From: Fuerstiella sp.
GTDB lineage: Bacteria; Planctomycetota; Planctomycetia; Planctomycetales; Planctomycetaceae
Reading direction: 5' to 3'
NCBI GenBank assembly: GCA_014238335.1
Contig: JABABI010000004.1
Span: 19,708-83,707 of the forward strand
DNA length: 64,000 nucleotides
The notes under the pieces were generated by a model, which searched no databases, was not told the origin of the DNA, and was given only the letters and a program-made list of their open reading frames with translations. The position numbers and the translations under genes are program-made. This document shows, piece by piece, positions 36,693-46,328 of the stretch; the first letter of the stretch is position 1; each line of letters opens with the position of its first letter.

Positions 36693-37106
36693 GCAATTCA
36701 ACATTTTTGGAACCAGATCTCGTTCGTCGCGCGCACGCCTGAGACGAATCCGTTCTAACTCTTCATGAAACATGGTAGTGTCCAGAATACATGGAAAACG
36801 TTTCGCTCGTCTGGCAACAACAAACGCAATGCCAGTCCGAGGATTGTTTATTCTTCCGTCTCAAAGGCTACCAAACCGGGAAGAATCAGTCAGCTGTCAA
36901 CCTGTTATTCGGCACGTGAGGAGTGCGTCGCGGTTTGCCGATCACTTGCAAACCAATACGTGTTTCCCCAGAATTTAACCTAAGGGTCTTGAATAGCCTG
37001 GGTGTGTTGCCGTAAGGTTCGGCGCGACGTTAAGAAGCCAGCAGCGGCGCACGTTCCCTCTGGATTCTCGCGTTCATACGTCAACGTGTTCAAAGGTGAG
37101 TACTTA
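36693..37106. other. Divergent intergenic region ahead of the MoxR block
   Basis: About 410 bases with no supportable gene. It separates the divergently oriented FAD oxidoreductase gene from the first gene of the MoxR block and should hold both promoters. A ribosome site AAAGGTGAG lies at 37092-37100. Confidence 0.4.
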
Positions 37107-37919
37107 ATGACATACCAGATTAAGCAGCTAAAGTTTGGCGGGATTCTGGACCAGGCCATTGCTCTGACAAAGAATCACTTCGGGCTGCTGTTCAGCATCA
37201 TGGCGATCGTATTTATTCCCTTCTCGCTGATATCGTCGTTTGTCATGCTGTCCGTCTTGCCAGCAGCACCGCAAATGGGGGCGTCTCCTGAACAATTCAT
37301 GGCTTTTAACCAAGCGGCGCTAAAACTCTGGCCGTTGACAGTGGGCTCAGGTTTGCTGACTATTTTTATTGTGCTGCCGTTGACGAATGCCGCCGTTGTT
37401 GATGCCGTCGCGAAAGTCTATCTCGGCAAGCCAGCGTCGGCGGCTGATTCCATTAAGGTCGGATTGTCCCGACTCTTGCCCCTGTTCTGGACTACGATCC
37501 TGATGTTTCTTGCCATCATGGGCGGTTTTATTCTGTTCATTATACCGGGTATTCTGTGTCTGGTCTGGTTTGGCCTGTCAACTCACGTCGTTGTGCTGGA
37601 AGGAGTCAGTGGAGGAGCAGCGTTGGGACGCAGCAAGAAACTGATGTCTGGCAACATCAACACAGTGTTTGTTCTGGGAATTCTTATGTTGGTGATCGGG
37701 GCCGGGGTCGGAATGGTTGCTGGCCTTGTTCCTCAGGTGCATGCTCAGATAATCCTGCGAATCATTATGCAGGCAGCAATGACAATTCTTTCGACGGCCG
37801 CTATGGTCGTGTTCTACTTCTCCTGTCGCTGTGGTCACGAGAATTTTGACCTGGAGCATCTTGCCCAATCCATGGGCGACAACGCTGCCGACGAAAGCGC
37901 TGAAGCGGATCAGCGTTGA
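37107..37919 (+). CDS. Multi-pass membrane protein, DUF975/YciC-like
   Basis: A 270-residue protein started at the ATG after AAAGGTGAG. It has about six membrane helices, among them LLFSIMAIVFIPFSLISSFV, ILMFLAIMGGFILFIIPGIL and TVFVLGILMLVIGAGVGMVA, and a Cys/His C-terminal cluster (FSCRCGHENFD). The loop GGAALGRSKKLMSGN is typical of DUF975/glycerophosphodiesterase membrane-domain proteins. Its stop overlaps the next start by one base (TGATG), so the two are translationally coupled. It opens the MoxR block; function unknown. Confidence 0.8.
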   Translation: MTYQIKQLKFGGILDQAIALTKNHFGLLFSIMAIVFIPFSLISSFVMLSVLPAAPQMGASPEQFMAFNQAALKLWPLTVGSGLLTIFIVLPLTNAAVVDAVAKVYLGKPASAADSIKVGLSRLLPLFWTTILMFLAIMGGFILFIIPGILCLVWFGLSTHVVVLEGVSGGAALGRSKKLMSGNINTVFVLGILMLVIGAGVGMVAGLVPQVHAQIILRIIMQAAMTILSTAAMVVFYFSCRCGHENFDLEHLAQSMGDNAADESAEADQR

Positions 37920-38626
37920 TGTTCGCAAAGACCGGCCTCATTTTTTCGGCGGATTTGTCGATGGGGGTGACCGCAATGCTGGCTTCGTTGAAGTCGCCCG
38001 AGACGATTCGCCGAATGGCCGCCGAGGTCGTGTCGCGCCCGGAATACCAGCTGGACCAGGGCCTTGACGACGAATCGCAGGGGCTCTGGCTGACGATACT
38101 GTCCTGGATCCTGAAGCCGATTGTCTGGATTTTTCAATCGTTACACGGTCTGCCACCGGTGTTACAGATCTTCGTGGTCGTGATTCTGGTCGTGATCCTG
38201 GTGGCTCTGATCGCACACATAATCTGGACGTTTGTTAACGCCGTCCGGCGTTCGAGGATCGACCAATCGTCAGTGCTGAGTGACCGTGAACGCAGCGTTG
38301 ACCCGCGACATCTGGAAAGATCGGCAGAGCTTGCAGCGACTGCCGGCCAATACGTGGAAGCGGTGCGTTTCCTGTTCAAGGCCGCCCTTGTTCGCATTGA
38401 ACAATCAGAGAAAAAGAAACTGCGTGTGGGTATTACCAACCGTGAATTGCTGCGCCGGTATCAGAAGTCGCCCTTGTCGGCTCCGCTTGCGCAGATCACC
38501 GACCTGATTGATCGGAAGTGGTACGGCACCGAAAGCTGCGAGTCCACGGACTACGAAGTCTGCCAGTCTCAACATGTCAGCATCTGTGCTGTCCTGCAGG
38601 GGAACAGCCGTGTTGTCAGTGCGTAA
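37919..38626 (+). CDS. DUF4129 membrane protein
   Basis: A 235-residue protein. Two hydrophobic segments (LWLTILSWILKPIVWIFQSL and LQIFVVVILVVILVALIAHI) precede a cytoplasmic domain containing LAATAGQYVEAVRFLFKAAL and LRVGITNRELLRRYQK, the DUF4129 signature. DUF4129 proteins accompany transglutaminase and MoxR/DUF58 systems in many bacteria. The start ATG at 37919 overlaps the previous stop. Confidence 0.85.
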   Translation: MFAKTGLIFSADLSMGVTAMLASLKSPETIRRMAAEVVSRPEYQLDQGLDDESQGLWLTILSWILKPIVWIFQSLHGLPPVLQIFVVVILVVILVALIAHIIWTFVNAVRRSRIDQSSVLSDRERSVDPRHLERSAELAATAGQYVEAVRFLFKAALVRIEQSEKKKLRVGITNRELLRRYQKSPLSAPLAQITDLIDRKWYGTESCESTDYEVCQSQHVSICAVLQGNSRVVSA

Positions 38627-39932
38627 CGCCGTCATTGCTGCGACAGTCCTGCTTGTGCTGTCAATCATGACTTCACTGCTGTCGATGATTCGTGAACCGG
38701 ATTCCGGTGGCATGGGCAATGACTCGTTCGGGACTCAGGGCCACGGATACCGCGGGCTGTTCGAAACGCTGGGTGAACTGGAAGTCAAGGTTGATCGTGA
38801 GTTCGCTCCTCCGGATTCTGCGAGTCTGAAAGCCGGCACAGTGGCCTTTCTTAACCCTACCGCAACTATTGTCGCCACAGAACCCTCGTACCTGACCGAG
38901 CTGCTGAGTTGGGTTAACGATGGCGGGCGAATCGTCGTCGCGCTAAGTGACCCTGACGACTTCAGAATGAAGATGATGTTGGCACAACTGAAGGAAACGC
39001 CGCCAACGTTTCTGGAAGCCGTCGGCCTTAAAGACGTAAGTCTTATTGGAGGCGGGGCGACCGTGCAGCGACGCACTGCGCGACGGCCGTCCAACGATTC
39101 ATCGCGTGATGCAGAGACCATCGCAGGCGAGCTGTTGGACGTCATGAATGTTCCGCTACGCATGCTGCAGGACGTTGCAGTTAACGTCGAAGGCGATTTC
39201 AAGGACCTCAGCGGTGTGGTGAATCAGCTGACAGTACCGGCAGATAACGTCGCCTCACTTGTTTGCACTCAGCCGCCTGACGGAAGTGTGACATGGACGG
39301 TCGGTGACGACATACGCATGCTGGCGGCTCGGTTTAAGCGAGGTGCGGGAGAGATTGTTGTCATATCAGACCCGCTGTTGCTGACAAATCGTCTGATTGC
39401 CAGAAGCGACAACAGCATCCTGGCAGCACGTCTGTTAGCACCGAACGGTCAAAGCGTGTTGTTTGACGAATTCTATCATGGGCTTGGTGTACGGGGACAA
39501 CCGCTGTATCTGCTGACACATTTGAACTACGCCTCCGCGACGATCGGGATTCTGATCGTACTGGGACTTTCGACGTGGCGAAAAGCCGTTTTTCCGGGTC
39601 CGCCGTTGTCGGATGATCGGGTTCGTCGACGAGATATCAGAGAATACGTCAACGCCATGGCCAGGTTCTTCTCAGAAGGTCGCCGTGGACGCGGGCGACT
39701 GGTTGAAGAATTGCGAAACGGCGTTCTTCGCCAGTTGAGTGTCGAAATGGGATTGCCACCCGATACCACGGACGTCGACACGATTGCGACGGTCATGGCA
39801 CGAAAGGAAACTCAACGAGCGAAGTTATTGCGGGATGCGACGCATTCGGTCGATCAAGCGATACAATCAAGGCGACGTTGGTCACAATCAGAAACCCTTG
39901 ACGCGATGCGGAGGATGTCAGCTTGTCTTTAG
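38610..39932 (+). CDS. DUF4350 membrane protein
   Basis: A 440-residue protein starting at GTG 38610, eight bases after CAGGGGAAC and 17 bases inside the DUF4129 gene. The N-terminus is a membrane anchor (AVIAATVLLVLSIMTSLLSM). The periplasmic DUF4350 domain follows: HGYRGLFETLGELEVKVDRE, LLSWVNDGGRIVVALS, GAGEIVVISDPLLLTNRLIA and VLFDEFYHGLGVRGQPLYLL. A second membrane helix (YASATIGILIVLGLSTW) and a basic cytoplasmic tail end it. DUF4350 resembles the transporter-associated gliding-type sandwich and is a normal partner of MoxR and DUF58. The gene ends 10 bases inside the MoxR frame. Confidence 0.85.
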   Translation: MLSVRNAVIAATVLLVLSIMTSLLSMIREPDSGGMGNDSFGTQGHGYRGLFETLGELEVKVDREFAPPDSASLKAGTVAFLNPTATIVATEPSYLTELLSWVNDGGRIVVALSDPDDFRMKMMLAQLKETPPTFLEAVGLKDVSLIGGGATVQRRTARRPSNDSSRDAETIAGELLDVMNVPLRMLQDVAVNVEGDFKDLSGVVNQLTVPADNVASLVCTQPPDGSVTWTVGDDIRMLAARFKRGAGEIVVISDPLLLTNRLIARSDNSILAARLLAPNGQSVLFDEFYHGLGVRGQPLYLLTHLNYASATIGILIVLGLSTWRKAVFPGPPLSDDRVRRRDIREYVNAMARFFSEGRRGRGRLVEELRNGVLRQLSVEMGLPPDTTDVDTIATVMARKETQRAKLLRDATHSVDQAIQSRRRWSQSETLDAMRRMSACL

Positions 39933-40870
39933 AAGAGAAATACAAGGCCGTTCGAACGGAACTGGAAAAGGTCATCTTCGGTCAGGATGAGGTGCTTGAG
40001 TTTTCTCTGGCGGCGTTGTTCAGCTGCGGACATCTGCTGCTGGAAGGACCGCCAGGCGTTGCCAAGACATTGCTGGTACGGACCATCGCAACAGCCCTGG
40101 ACCTGGACTTCAACCGCGTTCAGATGACACCGGACCTGCTTCCCAACGACGTCACCGGATCATCGATTTACCGGGATGATACGCGAACTTTCGAATTTCG
40201 GCAGGGGCCGCTGTTTACGAACTTTCTGCTGGCGGACGAAATCAATCGATCTTCCGCTCGAACGCAGTCGGCCCTGCTGGAAGCAATGCAGGAACTGCAG
40301 GTGACGTACGACAGCGTCACGCATTTATTGCCAGCCCCGTTTATGGTGTTCGCCACTCAGAATCCCATCGAACAGGAAGGTACGTATCCGCTTCCGCTGG
40401 CCCAGCTGGACCGCTTCATGTTCAAAGTTCACGTTTCGTACCCACCTCCGGAGGACGAAATTCGCGTGCTGACGGAACATCATGCCACCGCCGGGCTCGC
40501 TGCCGATGCTCAGTCCGGCGTTCAGACCGTCATGACATCCGACGATGTGCTGGCTGCCCGCAACGAAATTCGGGAAACCTTTGTCCGAGATGAAGTTGTG
40601 CGGTATGTGCAGCGACTGCTGCAGGCAACACGAGACGATGAATCGATGAGCGTGGGAGCCAGTCCGCGTGCCGGCCTGATGATGATCATGGCGGCCAAGA
40701 GCCTGGCTCGATTTTCCGGCCGCGATTATGTCAATCCGGATGATATCAAGACCGCCCTTCTTCCCGTCATGCGCCACCGTGTCGTGCTGAGCCCTGCGGC
40801 AGAACTGGAAGGCACGACAGCCGATGAAATTCTGACACGCATGATCGAATTTGTGGAGGTGCCGCGGTGA
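39923..40870 (+). CDS. MoxR-family AAA+ ATPase
   Basis: A 315-residue AAA+ chaperone starting at TTG 39923 (inside the DUF4350 end). Walker A GPPGVAKT is at residues about 41-48; Walker B lies in NFLLADEINRSSARTQSALL; sensor motifs follow in FATQNPIEQEGTYPLPLAQL and the RAGLMMI region. MoxR ATPases remodel or activate VWA-type partner proteins, here the adjacent DUF58 protein. The ATPase overlaps the DUF58 start by four bases. MoxR, DUF58, DUF4350 and DUF4129 together are a widespread but poorly defined envelope system. Confidence 0.93.
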   Translation: MSLEEKYKAVRTELEKVIFGQDEVLEFSLAALFSCGHLLLEGPPGVAKTLLVRTIATALDLDFNRVQMTPDLLPNDVTGSSIYRDDTRTFEFRQGPLFTNFLLADEINRSSARTQSALLEAMQELQVTYDSVTHLLPAPFMVFATQNPIEQEGTYPLPLAQLDRFMFKVHVSYPPPEDEIRVLTEHHATAGLAADAQSGVQTVMTSDDVLAARNEIRETFVRDEVVRYVQRLLQATRDDESMSVGASPRAGLMMIMAAKSLARFSGRDYVNPDDIKTALLPVMRHRVVLSPAAELEGTTADEILTRMIEFVEVPR

Positions 40871-42189
40871 ACTACCGCCCCGGTCGTCGCCTGGTCGTCC
40901 TGGCCGGGCTGCTGATGGTGCTGTCGCTGGGAGTATTCTTCCAGGCAGCATTTGTCGTGGTACCGCTAGCGAGTGCTGTGGGTCTGGCCGTGGTGGCCGA
41001 GATCGATCGACGGAAGGCAGCGAATCTGTTGCAGCAACTTTCTGTTCGTCGATCCATGCCCGTAATCGCTGCTCGTGATCGGACGTTCGAAACAGTTCTT
41101 CACGTCGAAAACTCGGGAGCACATGTCGCGATCGCAGATGTCCGAGACGTCGTCCCGGAGCACTGCATTCCCGCATTTTCGCTGCACTCCTGCGAAATCG
41201 CTGCGGCTCACCGGCAGGACGTGGCGATCAGCTACCGCATCCCTCGGCGTGGTCGCCACAGTTTCGGCCCTGTCTGGATCCGCGTTGCCGGACCGCTCAA
41301 CCTGTTTGAAGCACAAAAACCGTTTGATTGTCCCGGATCCGTCCGCGTGCTCCCGGAGACATTCGCTTCGTCTGAAGAACTGGTGAAGGACACGGGCGCT
41401 CAGCTGCAACTGCTGGACAAGATCACACGTACACGACAGCATGGGTCAGGCACTGAGTTCGAGTCACTGCATGCTTTTCGTGATGGAGACGATCCGCGTC
41501 GCATCGACTGGCGGGCCACCGCAAGAATGCGTCAGCCCATTGTGCGGCGATTTCAGGTAGAACGACACCGCGACGTGGTGATTCTGATTGACAGCGGTCG
41601 ACTGATGGGAAGCGACACGGATCGCGGCTCGAAACTGGATTGTGCCGTCGACGCCGCGCTGAATCTCGCTCGCGTTGCTCTGCAAAGTGGTGACCGTTGC
41701 GGACTCGCCGTGTTTGACAGCGAGATTCGCGGATTTCTGCCGCCAGTATCCGGCATTAGGTCCCTCGGCAATATCGTTGAATCGGTGTATGACCTGCAGA
41801 CTCGATGGAACGAATCCGACTTCACCCGGGTTCATGCTGAACTTCAGACGCGTCAGGCCAAGCGATCGTTACTGGTCGTACTGTCTGATCTCAGTGACGC
41901 AGAAACGTCTCGATTGCAATGTGCAGCGCTGCAGCAACTCAGTCGCCGCCACCTTGTTCTGTTCGCCGCTCTCAAGACACCTCTTCTGAACGACATCATC
42001 CGCGAACCAACCGATTCCGTGGTTGACGGTGCAAAAAAGGCAGTGACGTTTCGGTTGCTAAGGGATCGTGGTCGAGCCTTACATGTGCTGGAAAGAGCAG
42101 GCGTTCACGTTCTTGACGTGGAACCGCAACAGGTCACGTTGCCGTTGATCAATCAGTTCGTCGATCTGCGGCGACGAAATCTACTGTAG
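40867..42189 (+). CDS. DUF58 protein with VWA-like C-terminus
   Basis: A 440-residue protein starting at GTG 40867 and overlapping the MoxR stop. Two close N-terminal hydrophobic segments (LVVLAGLLMVLSLGVFFQAA; VVPLASAVGLAVVAEI) anchor it. DUF58 hallmarks follow: YRIPRRGRHSFGPVWIRVAG, EFESLHAFRDGDDPRRIDWR and RRFQVERHRDVVILIDSGRL. The last part is a VWA-like fold, where DSGRL replaces the usual DxSxS MIDAS start, with GDRCGLAVFDSEIRG after it. It is the presumed MoxR client. Its last 41 bases overlap the convergent spoIIM gene. Confidence 0.9.
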   Translation: MNYRPGRRLVVLAGLLMVLSLGVFFQAAFVVVPLASAVGLAVVAEIDRRKAANLLQQLSVRRSMPVIAARDRTFETVLHVENSGAHVAIADVRDVVPEHCIPAFSLHSCEIAAAHRQDVAISYRIPRRGRHSFGPVWIRVAGPLNLFEAQKPFDCPGSVRVLPETFASSEELVKDTGAQLQLLDKITRTRQHGSGTEFESLHAFRDGDDPRRIDWRATARMRQPIVRRFQVERHRDVVILIDSGRLMGSDTDRGSKLDCAVDAALNLARVALQSGDRCGLAVFDSEIRGFLPPVSGIRSLGNIVESVYDLQTRWNESDFTRVHAELQTRQAKRSLLVVLSDLSDAETSRLQCAALQQLSRRHLVLFAALKTPLLNDIIREPTDSVVDGAKKAVTFRLLRDRGRALHVLERAGVHVLDVEPQQVTLPLINQFVDLRRRNLL

Positions 42190-43189
42190 TAGGATCTTCG
42201 ACTGACGACCGTGTCTCAGCGCGTTCACGCAGCATGCCGTATACAAAATACACCGACCAGAAGACGGCAGTTCCCAATGCAAACAGCAAACGCGTCGATG
42301 TCGACCAGTGACTCTGACGCACATAACTTTCAATGAAGGCCGCCGCAATCAGCATTCCGGCCACGCCAAGACAGACTCCTGCAGCTTCTCGCCCCGCGTG
42401 CAGCAGTTGTTGTTTGCGAGATCTGATACCGGGGTTCACGACTGCCTGGCCCAGCATCAGGCCGACGCCGCCACAAAGAATGATCGCTCCCATCTCTGTG
42501 ACTCCGTGAGGCAGAATCCACGCCCACATCTCACCACGAATGCCTGCCTGGTAATGAATGGCCACAAATACGCCCATCAGCATACCGTTAAAAACCATCA
42601 GAAAGACAGTGGGCACAGACGCCAGCACGCCGGTTGCCATCGCCAGCAGGCCAACTTTGAAGTTGTGCTGAAACAGGAACGAAGCGAACAGAAACTTCTG
42701 GCCACCTCCTTCATCACGTCCCGATCGCAGCACCGAAAGCAACTGCTCCGGCGTAGAACCGGGTTGTCGCGTATCCGCAGCAGGCCACAGTGCATGAGCC
42801 ACCAGCGGGTCAGACGAAGCGGCAAAGAAACCGATCAGACCACCAGCAATCACCAGCGCCGCAGAGATCAGATGCAGCTGCCAATAGCGCATGATGACAC
42901 GGCCAAACCCTTCCACCAGAAACTTCACGGCCCCACGCCAGATCGATTGACGTGGTGGAAGATAGATCAGACTGTGAGCTGCTGCGGTCAGTCTGTTCAG
43001 GTACGTGATCAGATGCTGATCTCGAGTCTGCGTTGTGACGCGCGCCAAATGCACGGTCGTCCGACGATAAAGCTCGTCCAGACGCTCACGTTCCTGAGGA
43101 GAAAGACGACGAACCGACTTCCGACCTCGCTCGATCAGGCTCGCCAGTTCATCCCATTCCTGCTTGTGACTACCTACAAAACTACTCAT
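42149..43189 (-). CDS. SpoIIM-family membrane protein
   Basis: A 346-residue membrane protein. A soluble N-terminal part (QEWDELASLIERGRKSVRRL, LYRRTTVHLARVTTQTRDQH) precedes about six helices, including SAALVIAGGLIGFFAASSDP, GLLAMATGVLASVPTVFLMV and LPHGVTEMGAIILCGGVGLM. The HNFKVGLLA and LPHGVTE blocks mark the SpoIIM fold. In spore formers SpoIIM localises a murein hydrolase complex; planctomycetes do not sporulate, and here SpoIIM belongs to the MoxR/DUF58/RDD neighbourhood seen across bacteria. It faces the MoxR run and overlaps DUF58 tail to tail by 41 bases. Confidence 0.9.
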   Translation of the reverse strand: MSSFVGSHKQEWDELASLIERGRKSVRRLSPQERERLDELYRRTTVHLARVTTQTRDQHLITYLNRLTAAAHSLIYLPPRQSIWRGAVKFLVEGFGRVIMRYWQLHLISAALVIAGGLIGFFAASSDPLVAHALWPAADTRQPGSTPEQLLSVLRSGRDEGGGQKFLFASFLFQHNFKVGLLAMATGVLASVPTVFLMVFNGMLMGVFVAIHYQAGIRGEMWAWILPHGVTEMGAIILCGGVGLMLGQAVVNPGIRSRKQQLLHAGREAAGVCLGVAGMLIAAAFIESYVRQSHWSTSTRLLFALGTAVFWSVYFVYGMLRERAETRSSVEDPTTVDFVAADRRTD

Positions 43190-43307
43190 ACTCCCCTTCC
43201 ACTATCGACACTGGTGTCGATGTCCGGTGAAGTCTGATGGGTAGGCGGGTGGAATACAACCAGACTCGTTGCCGGGCAGATTCTATCATGCGAGCAACGT
43301 GAGTCTG

Positions 43308-44102
43308 ATGTCCAATCTGCACTTCGAAACTCCGGAAAACGTTTCCGTTAATTTTTCACCGGCCGGTCTTGGTACACGTTACGTGGCGTGGTTCGTGGAC
43401 CAGATTTTTGTGTGGGTGTTGACGTTTGGCCTGCTGTTCGTCCTGCTCTGTGCAGGCACTTCGTTTCAGGGCCTTGCAGAAGTGGTCTCCGGCCTGGACG
43501 ATGGCAACAGCGAATCTGTCATGATCTTCATCGGCATCATCATGCTGGTCTGGGGGCTGGGCAGCTTCGTCTATTTCGGTCTGTGTGAGTTCTTCATGCG
43601 CGGGCAGACGCCCGGGAAACGCATGTCGAACATTCGCGTGATCAAGGCCGACGGATTCTCCCTGGATGCCCCAAGCATTCTGGTGCGAAATGTCTTTCGC
43701 GTACTGGACCACATACCGGTTCTCTGGATTGTGCCGGTCCTCTCTGTGCGAAGTCAACGAGCCGGCGACATGATCGCGGGAACGGTTGTCGTGTCTGACG
43801 AGCAACAGGAGCTAAGTGCCGTCCGCACGGAACTGGCTGAACGATCAGCTCTGGAAAGTGAATTCCGTTTCGACCCGACAGGCTTATCGCAATTGAACGA
43901 TGTTGATCTTCAGGGCGTCGAACAGCTGCTCGAACGCTGGAACAGCCTGCCGGTTCAACAGCGGGAACAACTGCTGGCGACGATGGTGGAATCCCTGACA
44001 GGCAAGCTCAAGGTCGAGCCACCGGAACCGTCACAGCGTCTGCGTTTTCTGGAAGATCTGCTCGCCGCCGAACTCAGACGCCAACAGCGCGGGCTTGGCT
44101 GA
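43308..44102 (+). CDS. RDD-family membrane protein with extra helical tail
   Basis: A 264-residue protein started at ATG 43308, the start placing the RDD hallmark GLGTRYVAWFVDQIFVW at residues 18-34. Three or four membrane helices follow, with FFMRGQTPGKRMSNIRVIKA and RVLDHIPVLWIVPVLSVRSQ. The cytoplasmic C-terminal 90 residues (VEQLLERWNSLPVQQREQLL, LRFLEDLLAAELRRQQRG) are helical and unusual for a plain RDD protein. RDD proteins can act as Na+/H+ antiporter-like transporters; function here is unknown. It is divergent from spoIIM, 118 bases away. Confidence 0.88.
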   Translation: MSNLHFETPENVSVNFSPAGLGTRYVAWFVDQIFVWVLTFGLLFVLLCAGTSFQGLAEVVSGLDDGNSESVMIFIGIIMLVWGLGSFVYFGLCEFFMRGQTPGKRMSNIRVIKADGFSLDAPSILVRNVFRVLDHIPVLWIVPVLSVRSQRAGDMIAGTVVVSDEQQELSAVRTELAERSALESEFRFDPTGLSQLNDVDLQGVEQLLERWNSLPVQQREQLLATMVESLTGKLKVEPPEPSQRLRFLEDLLAAELRRQQRGLG

Positions 44103-44234
44103 CGTGTTCGAATAAAGCGGTCACAGGACCCGTCATCGAGGCGTGGCGATATTGCTGCCCTATTATTAATGGGTTGACGACTATTAGTACCATGTTGTCG
44201 GAATGGGATAGTCGAATCAGGAATCAGAGAAGGT

Positions 44235-46121
44235 GTGGTGGTGCGAACGCTGTTGATTCTTCTTTTATTCGGCACCGCGCGTGGTGTCTCCGCTCAGGAC
44301 GTACCACGGTCCGTCGAACAGACGTGGGCTGACTTTGATCCTCGTTCTGAACCCCTGGAAACAGAAATCATCCGCGAATCGATCGACGACGGCATCGTGC
44401 TGCGGCAGGTTCGTTATGTGGTGGGGACATGGAGTGGAAAGAAAGCTCGAGTCGCAGCGTTTTACGCCTTTCCGAAGGACGGCCAGCGACTGCCGGGGAT
44501 TGTGCAGATACACGGCGGCGGTCAGCGAGCGATGCCGGAGACGGCCAGGTTCTGGGCCTCACACGGTTATGCAGCGGTCGCCGTCAATTGGGGCGAACAT
44601 GTGATTGGACAACAGGGCGATCCGAACACGGATTGGGCAGGAATCCCGGCGGGCTTTCTGGAGCCAAAACATCACAACGATGTAACACCCGGCGCGGGCA
44701 CCCTGCACGGCGTCGCTCATCCCTGGAACAGCAGCTGGCTGCTGTACTCAGCGGCAGCACGGCGGGCGATTACGTTTCTCGAACGACAGTCCCAGGCGGA
44801 TGGTTCAAGAATCGGACTGACAGGACACAGTATGGGAGGCCGACTGACCGTGCTGACCGCCATTGATCCGCGCGTGACAGCTGCTTCTCCTTCCGTGGGT
44901 GGCAGTGGTTACCTTTATTCGGATATCGCCGGGGTGCCTGGGTCCGCTCGGCGAATGCAGCAGAATCTCGATCTGTACAACAGAACGCTCGACGCTCGTA
45001 ACTATTGGCCGCTGATCCGATGCCCCGTCATGTTTCTGGGAGCAACAAACGATTTTAATTCGCCGATGGAACTGGTGTTGCAGGGATTTCGCTCGCTGCC
45101 GCAGAAGAATGGAGCGTTGTCGTTTACTCCGCACATGAACCATCGTTTTACCGCAGACAATTACGCCGCGCGAGTGCGCTGGTTCGAGACACATTTGCAG
45201 GGTACGTTTGAATTTCCAAAATCCGCCACCTCTCGACTGGAACTGAAATCAGGCGACGGAATCCCGCGATTTATCGTGCAACCTGATCTTTCGGGTTCGC
45301 ATGAACTTAAGTCGGTTTCTGTCTTCTACGGTTACGACCGAGATCCACGAGCGCGTTTCTGGCGGTCTGCAGAGGTTACTCGTGATGGCAACTCATTCAT
45401 GGCTTCCTGCCAGGTGATGGAACTCGGTGAACCGCTATTCGCCTTTGCCAACGTGACTTACGACACCAGCAAGGCACTACACATGCCACGCGGTTATGCG
45501 GACACCGCGCTGCTGACGGTGACCAGTGAGTGTAAACAGGCGTCGCCGCAGCAACTGGCCCAAGCAGGGGTCAGACCGGGCAGCAGACGCGAGCGATTGA
45601 TCGAAGATTTCCGCCACGGCTGGCGGGACTGGTCGTTGGTCGGAGTGAACCATACGGAACACTGGAACTACGAAACTCACAAGTTAAACGACCCTGCATT
45701 CGTCGGACCGCACGGAGCATCGCTGGCTCTTGAGGTGAAGACGACGGCACCGTCCAACACGCTGGCGGTTATCATGGATGTCGACCGCTGGCGTGGCTAC
45801 ACCGGACGCAAGCCCCGACGTTTTACGGCCCTGGTCAATCTGCCCGACGCAGGACTGCATTCGCTGAAAATACCAGTGGAGAAATTCGTTACGCCCGACG
45901 GAGTCGTCCTGGAGAATTACGATTTCGTCACGAGTTTGATTTTGACGCCCGGACAAAAAGAACGTCCGGAAGAGGTGTCCGAATTCTGGCAGGGCAAGGT
46001 GCCCCTGTTCAAAAACATCCACTGGCACGGCGGCAAATTCTCGCCCCGACCGAGACCATATCTCAAACAGGGCGTCTTTGCTGCGGAAGCTGACAAAGCG
46101 TTTCGCAAGCCACAGAATTAG
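44235..46121 (+). CDS. Exported alpha/beta hydrolase with C-terminal beta-sandwich
   Basis: A 628-residue protein. Three consecutive in-frame GTG codons (44235, 44238, 44241) follow AGAGAAGG; any could start it. A signal peptide ends near GVSAQ. The alpha/beta-hydrolase core has the oxyanion block GIVQIHGGGQRAMPETARFW, nucleophile elbow GLTGHSMGGRL and acidic/His blocks (GATNDFNSP; HMNHRF). The fold is that of acetylxylan-esterase/dienelactone-hydrolase-like exports. Residues about 330-628 are a beta-rich domain (LVGVNHTEHWNYETHKLN, KVPLFKNIHWHGGKFSPRPR) that probably binds carbohydrate. A deacylating role on polysaccharides beside sulfatases fits but is inference. Confidence 0.87.
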   Translation: MVVRTLLILLLFGTARGVSAQDVPRSVEQTWADFDPRSEPLETEIIRESIDDGIVLRQVRYVVGTWSGKKARVAAFYAFPKDGQRLPGIVQIHGGGQRAMPETARFWASHGYAAVAVNWGEHVIGQQGDPNTDWAGIPAGFLEPKHHNDVTPGAGTLHGVAHPWNSSWLLYSAAARRAITFLERQSQADGSRIGLTGHSMGGRLTVLTAIDPRVTAASPSVGGSGYLYSDIAGVPGSARRMQQNLDLYNRTLDARNYWPLIRCPVMFLGATNDFNSPMELVLQGFRSLPQKNGALSFTPHMNHRFTADNYAARVRWFETHLQGTFEFPKSATSRLELKSGDGIPRFIVQPDLSGSHELKSVSVFYGYDRDPRARFWRSAEVTRDGNSFMASCQVMELGEPLFAFANVTYDTSKALHMPRGYADTALLTVTSECKQASPQQLAQAGVRPGSRRERLIEDFRHGWRDWSLVGVNHTEHWNYETHKLNDPAFVGPHGASLALEVKTTAPSNTLAVIMDVDRWRGYTGRKPRRFTALVNLPDAGLHSLKIPVEKFVTPDGVVLENYDFVTSLILTPGQKERPEEVSEFWQGKVPLFKNIHWHGGKFSPRPRPYLKQGVFAAEADKAFRKPQN

Positions 46122-46254
46122 ACTTTACGGCAATGCGCAGCGAATCAAGTCCGGCTCTCTCGAAGTTTCATCGGTCACTGCCGGCACACCGAACATCTTT
46201 CTGATGTTCATGAAGACATAAAATGACCGAAGCGAGTTCTGATTTTCGCGCACG

Positions 46255-46284
46255 AAAAAAGGCCGGCGACGAATGTCACCGGCC
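46255..46284 (-). terminator. Terminator of the Cys/Ala-rich gene (minus strand)
   Basis: On the minus strand GGCCGGTGAC and GTCGCCGGCC form a 10-bp stem (46261-46284) with one mismatch-like G-T, a 4-base loop and a following TTTTTT (46255-46260). It also lies past the end of the plus-strand hydrolase gene at 46121 and may act in both directions. Confidence 0.88.
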
Positions 46285-46328
46285 TTTGATTCTTTAGTGT
46301 GCTGCTGATGCAGAATCACTCGTTTACT

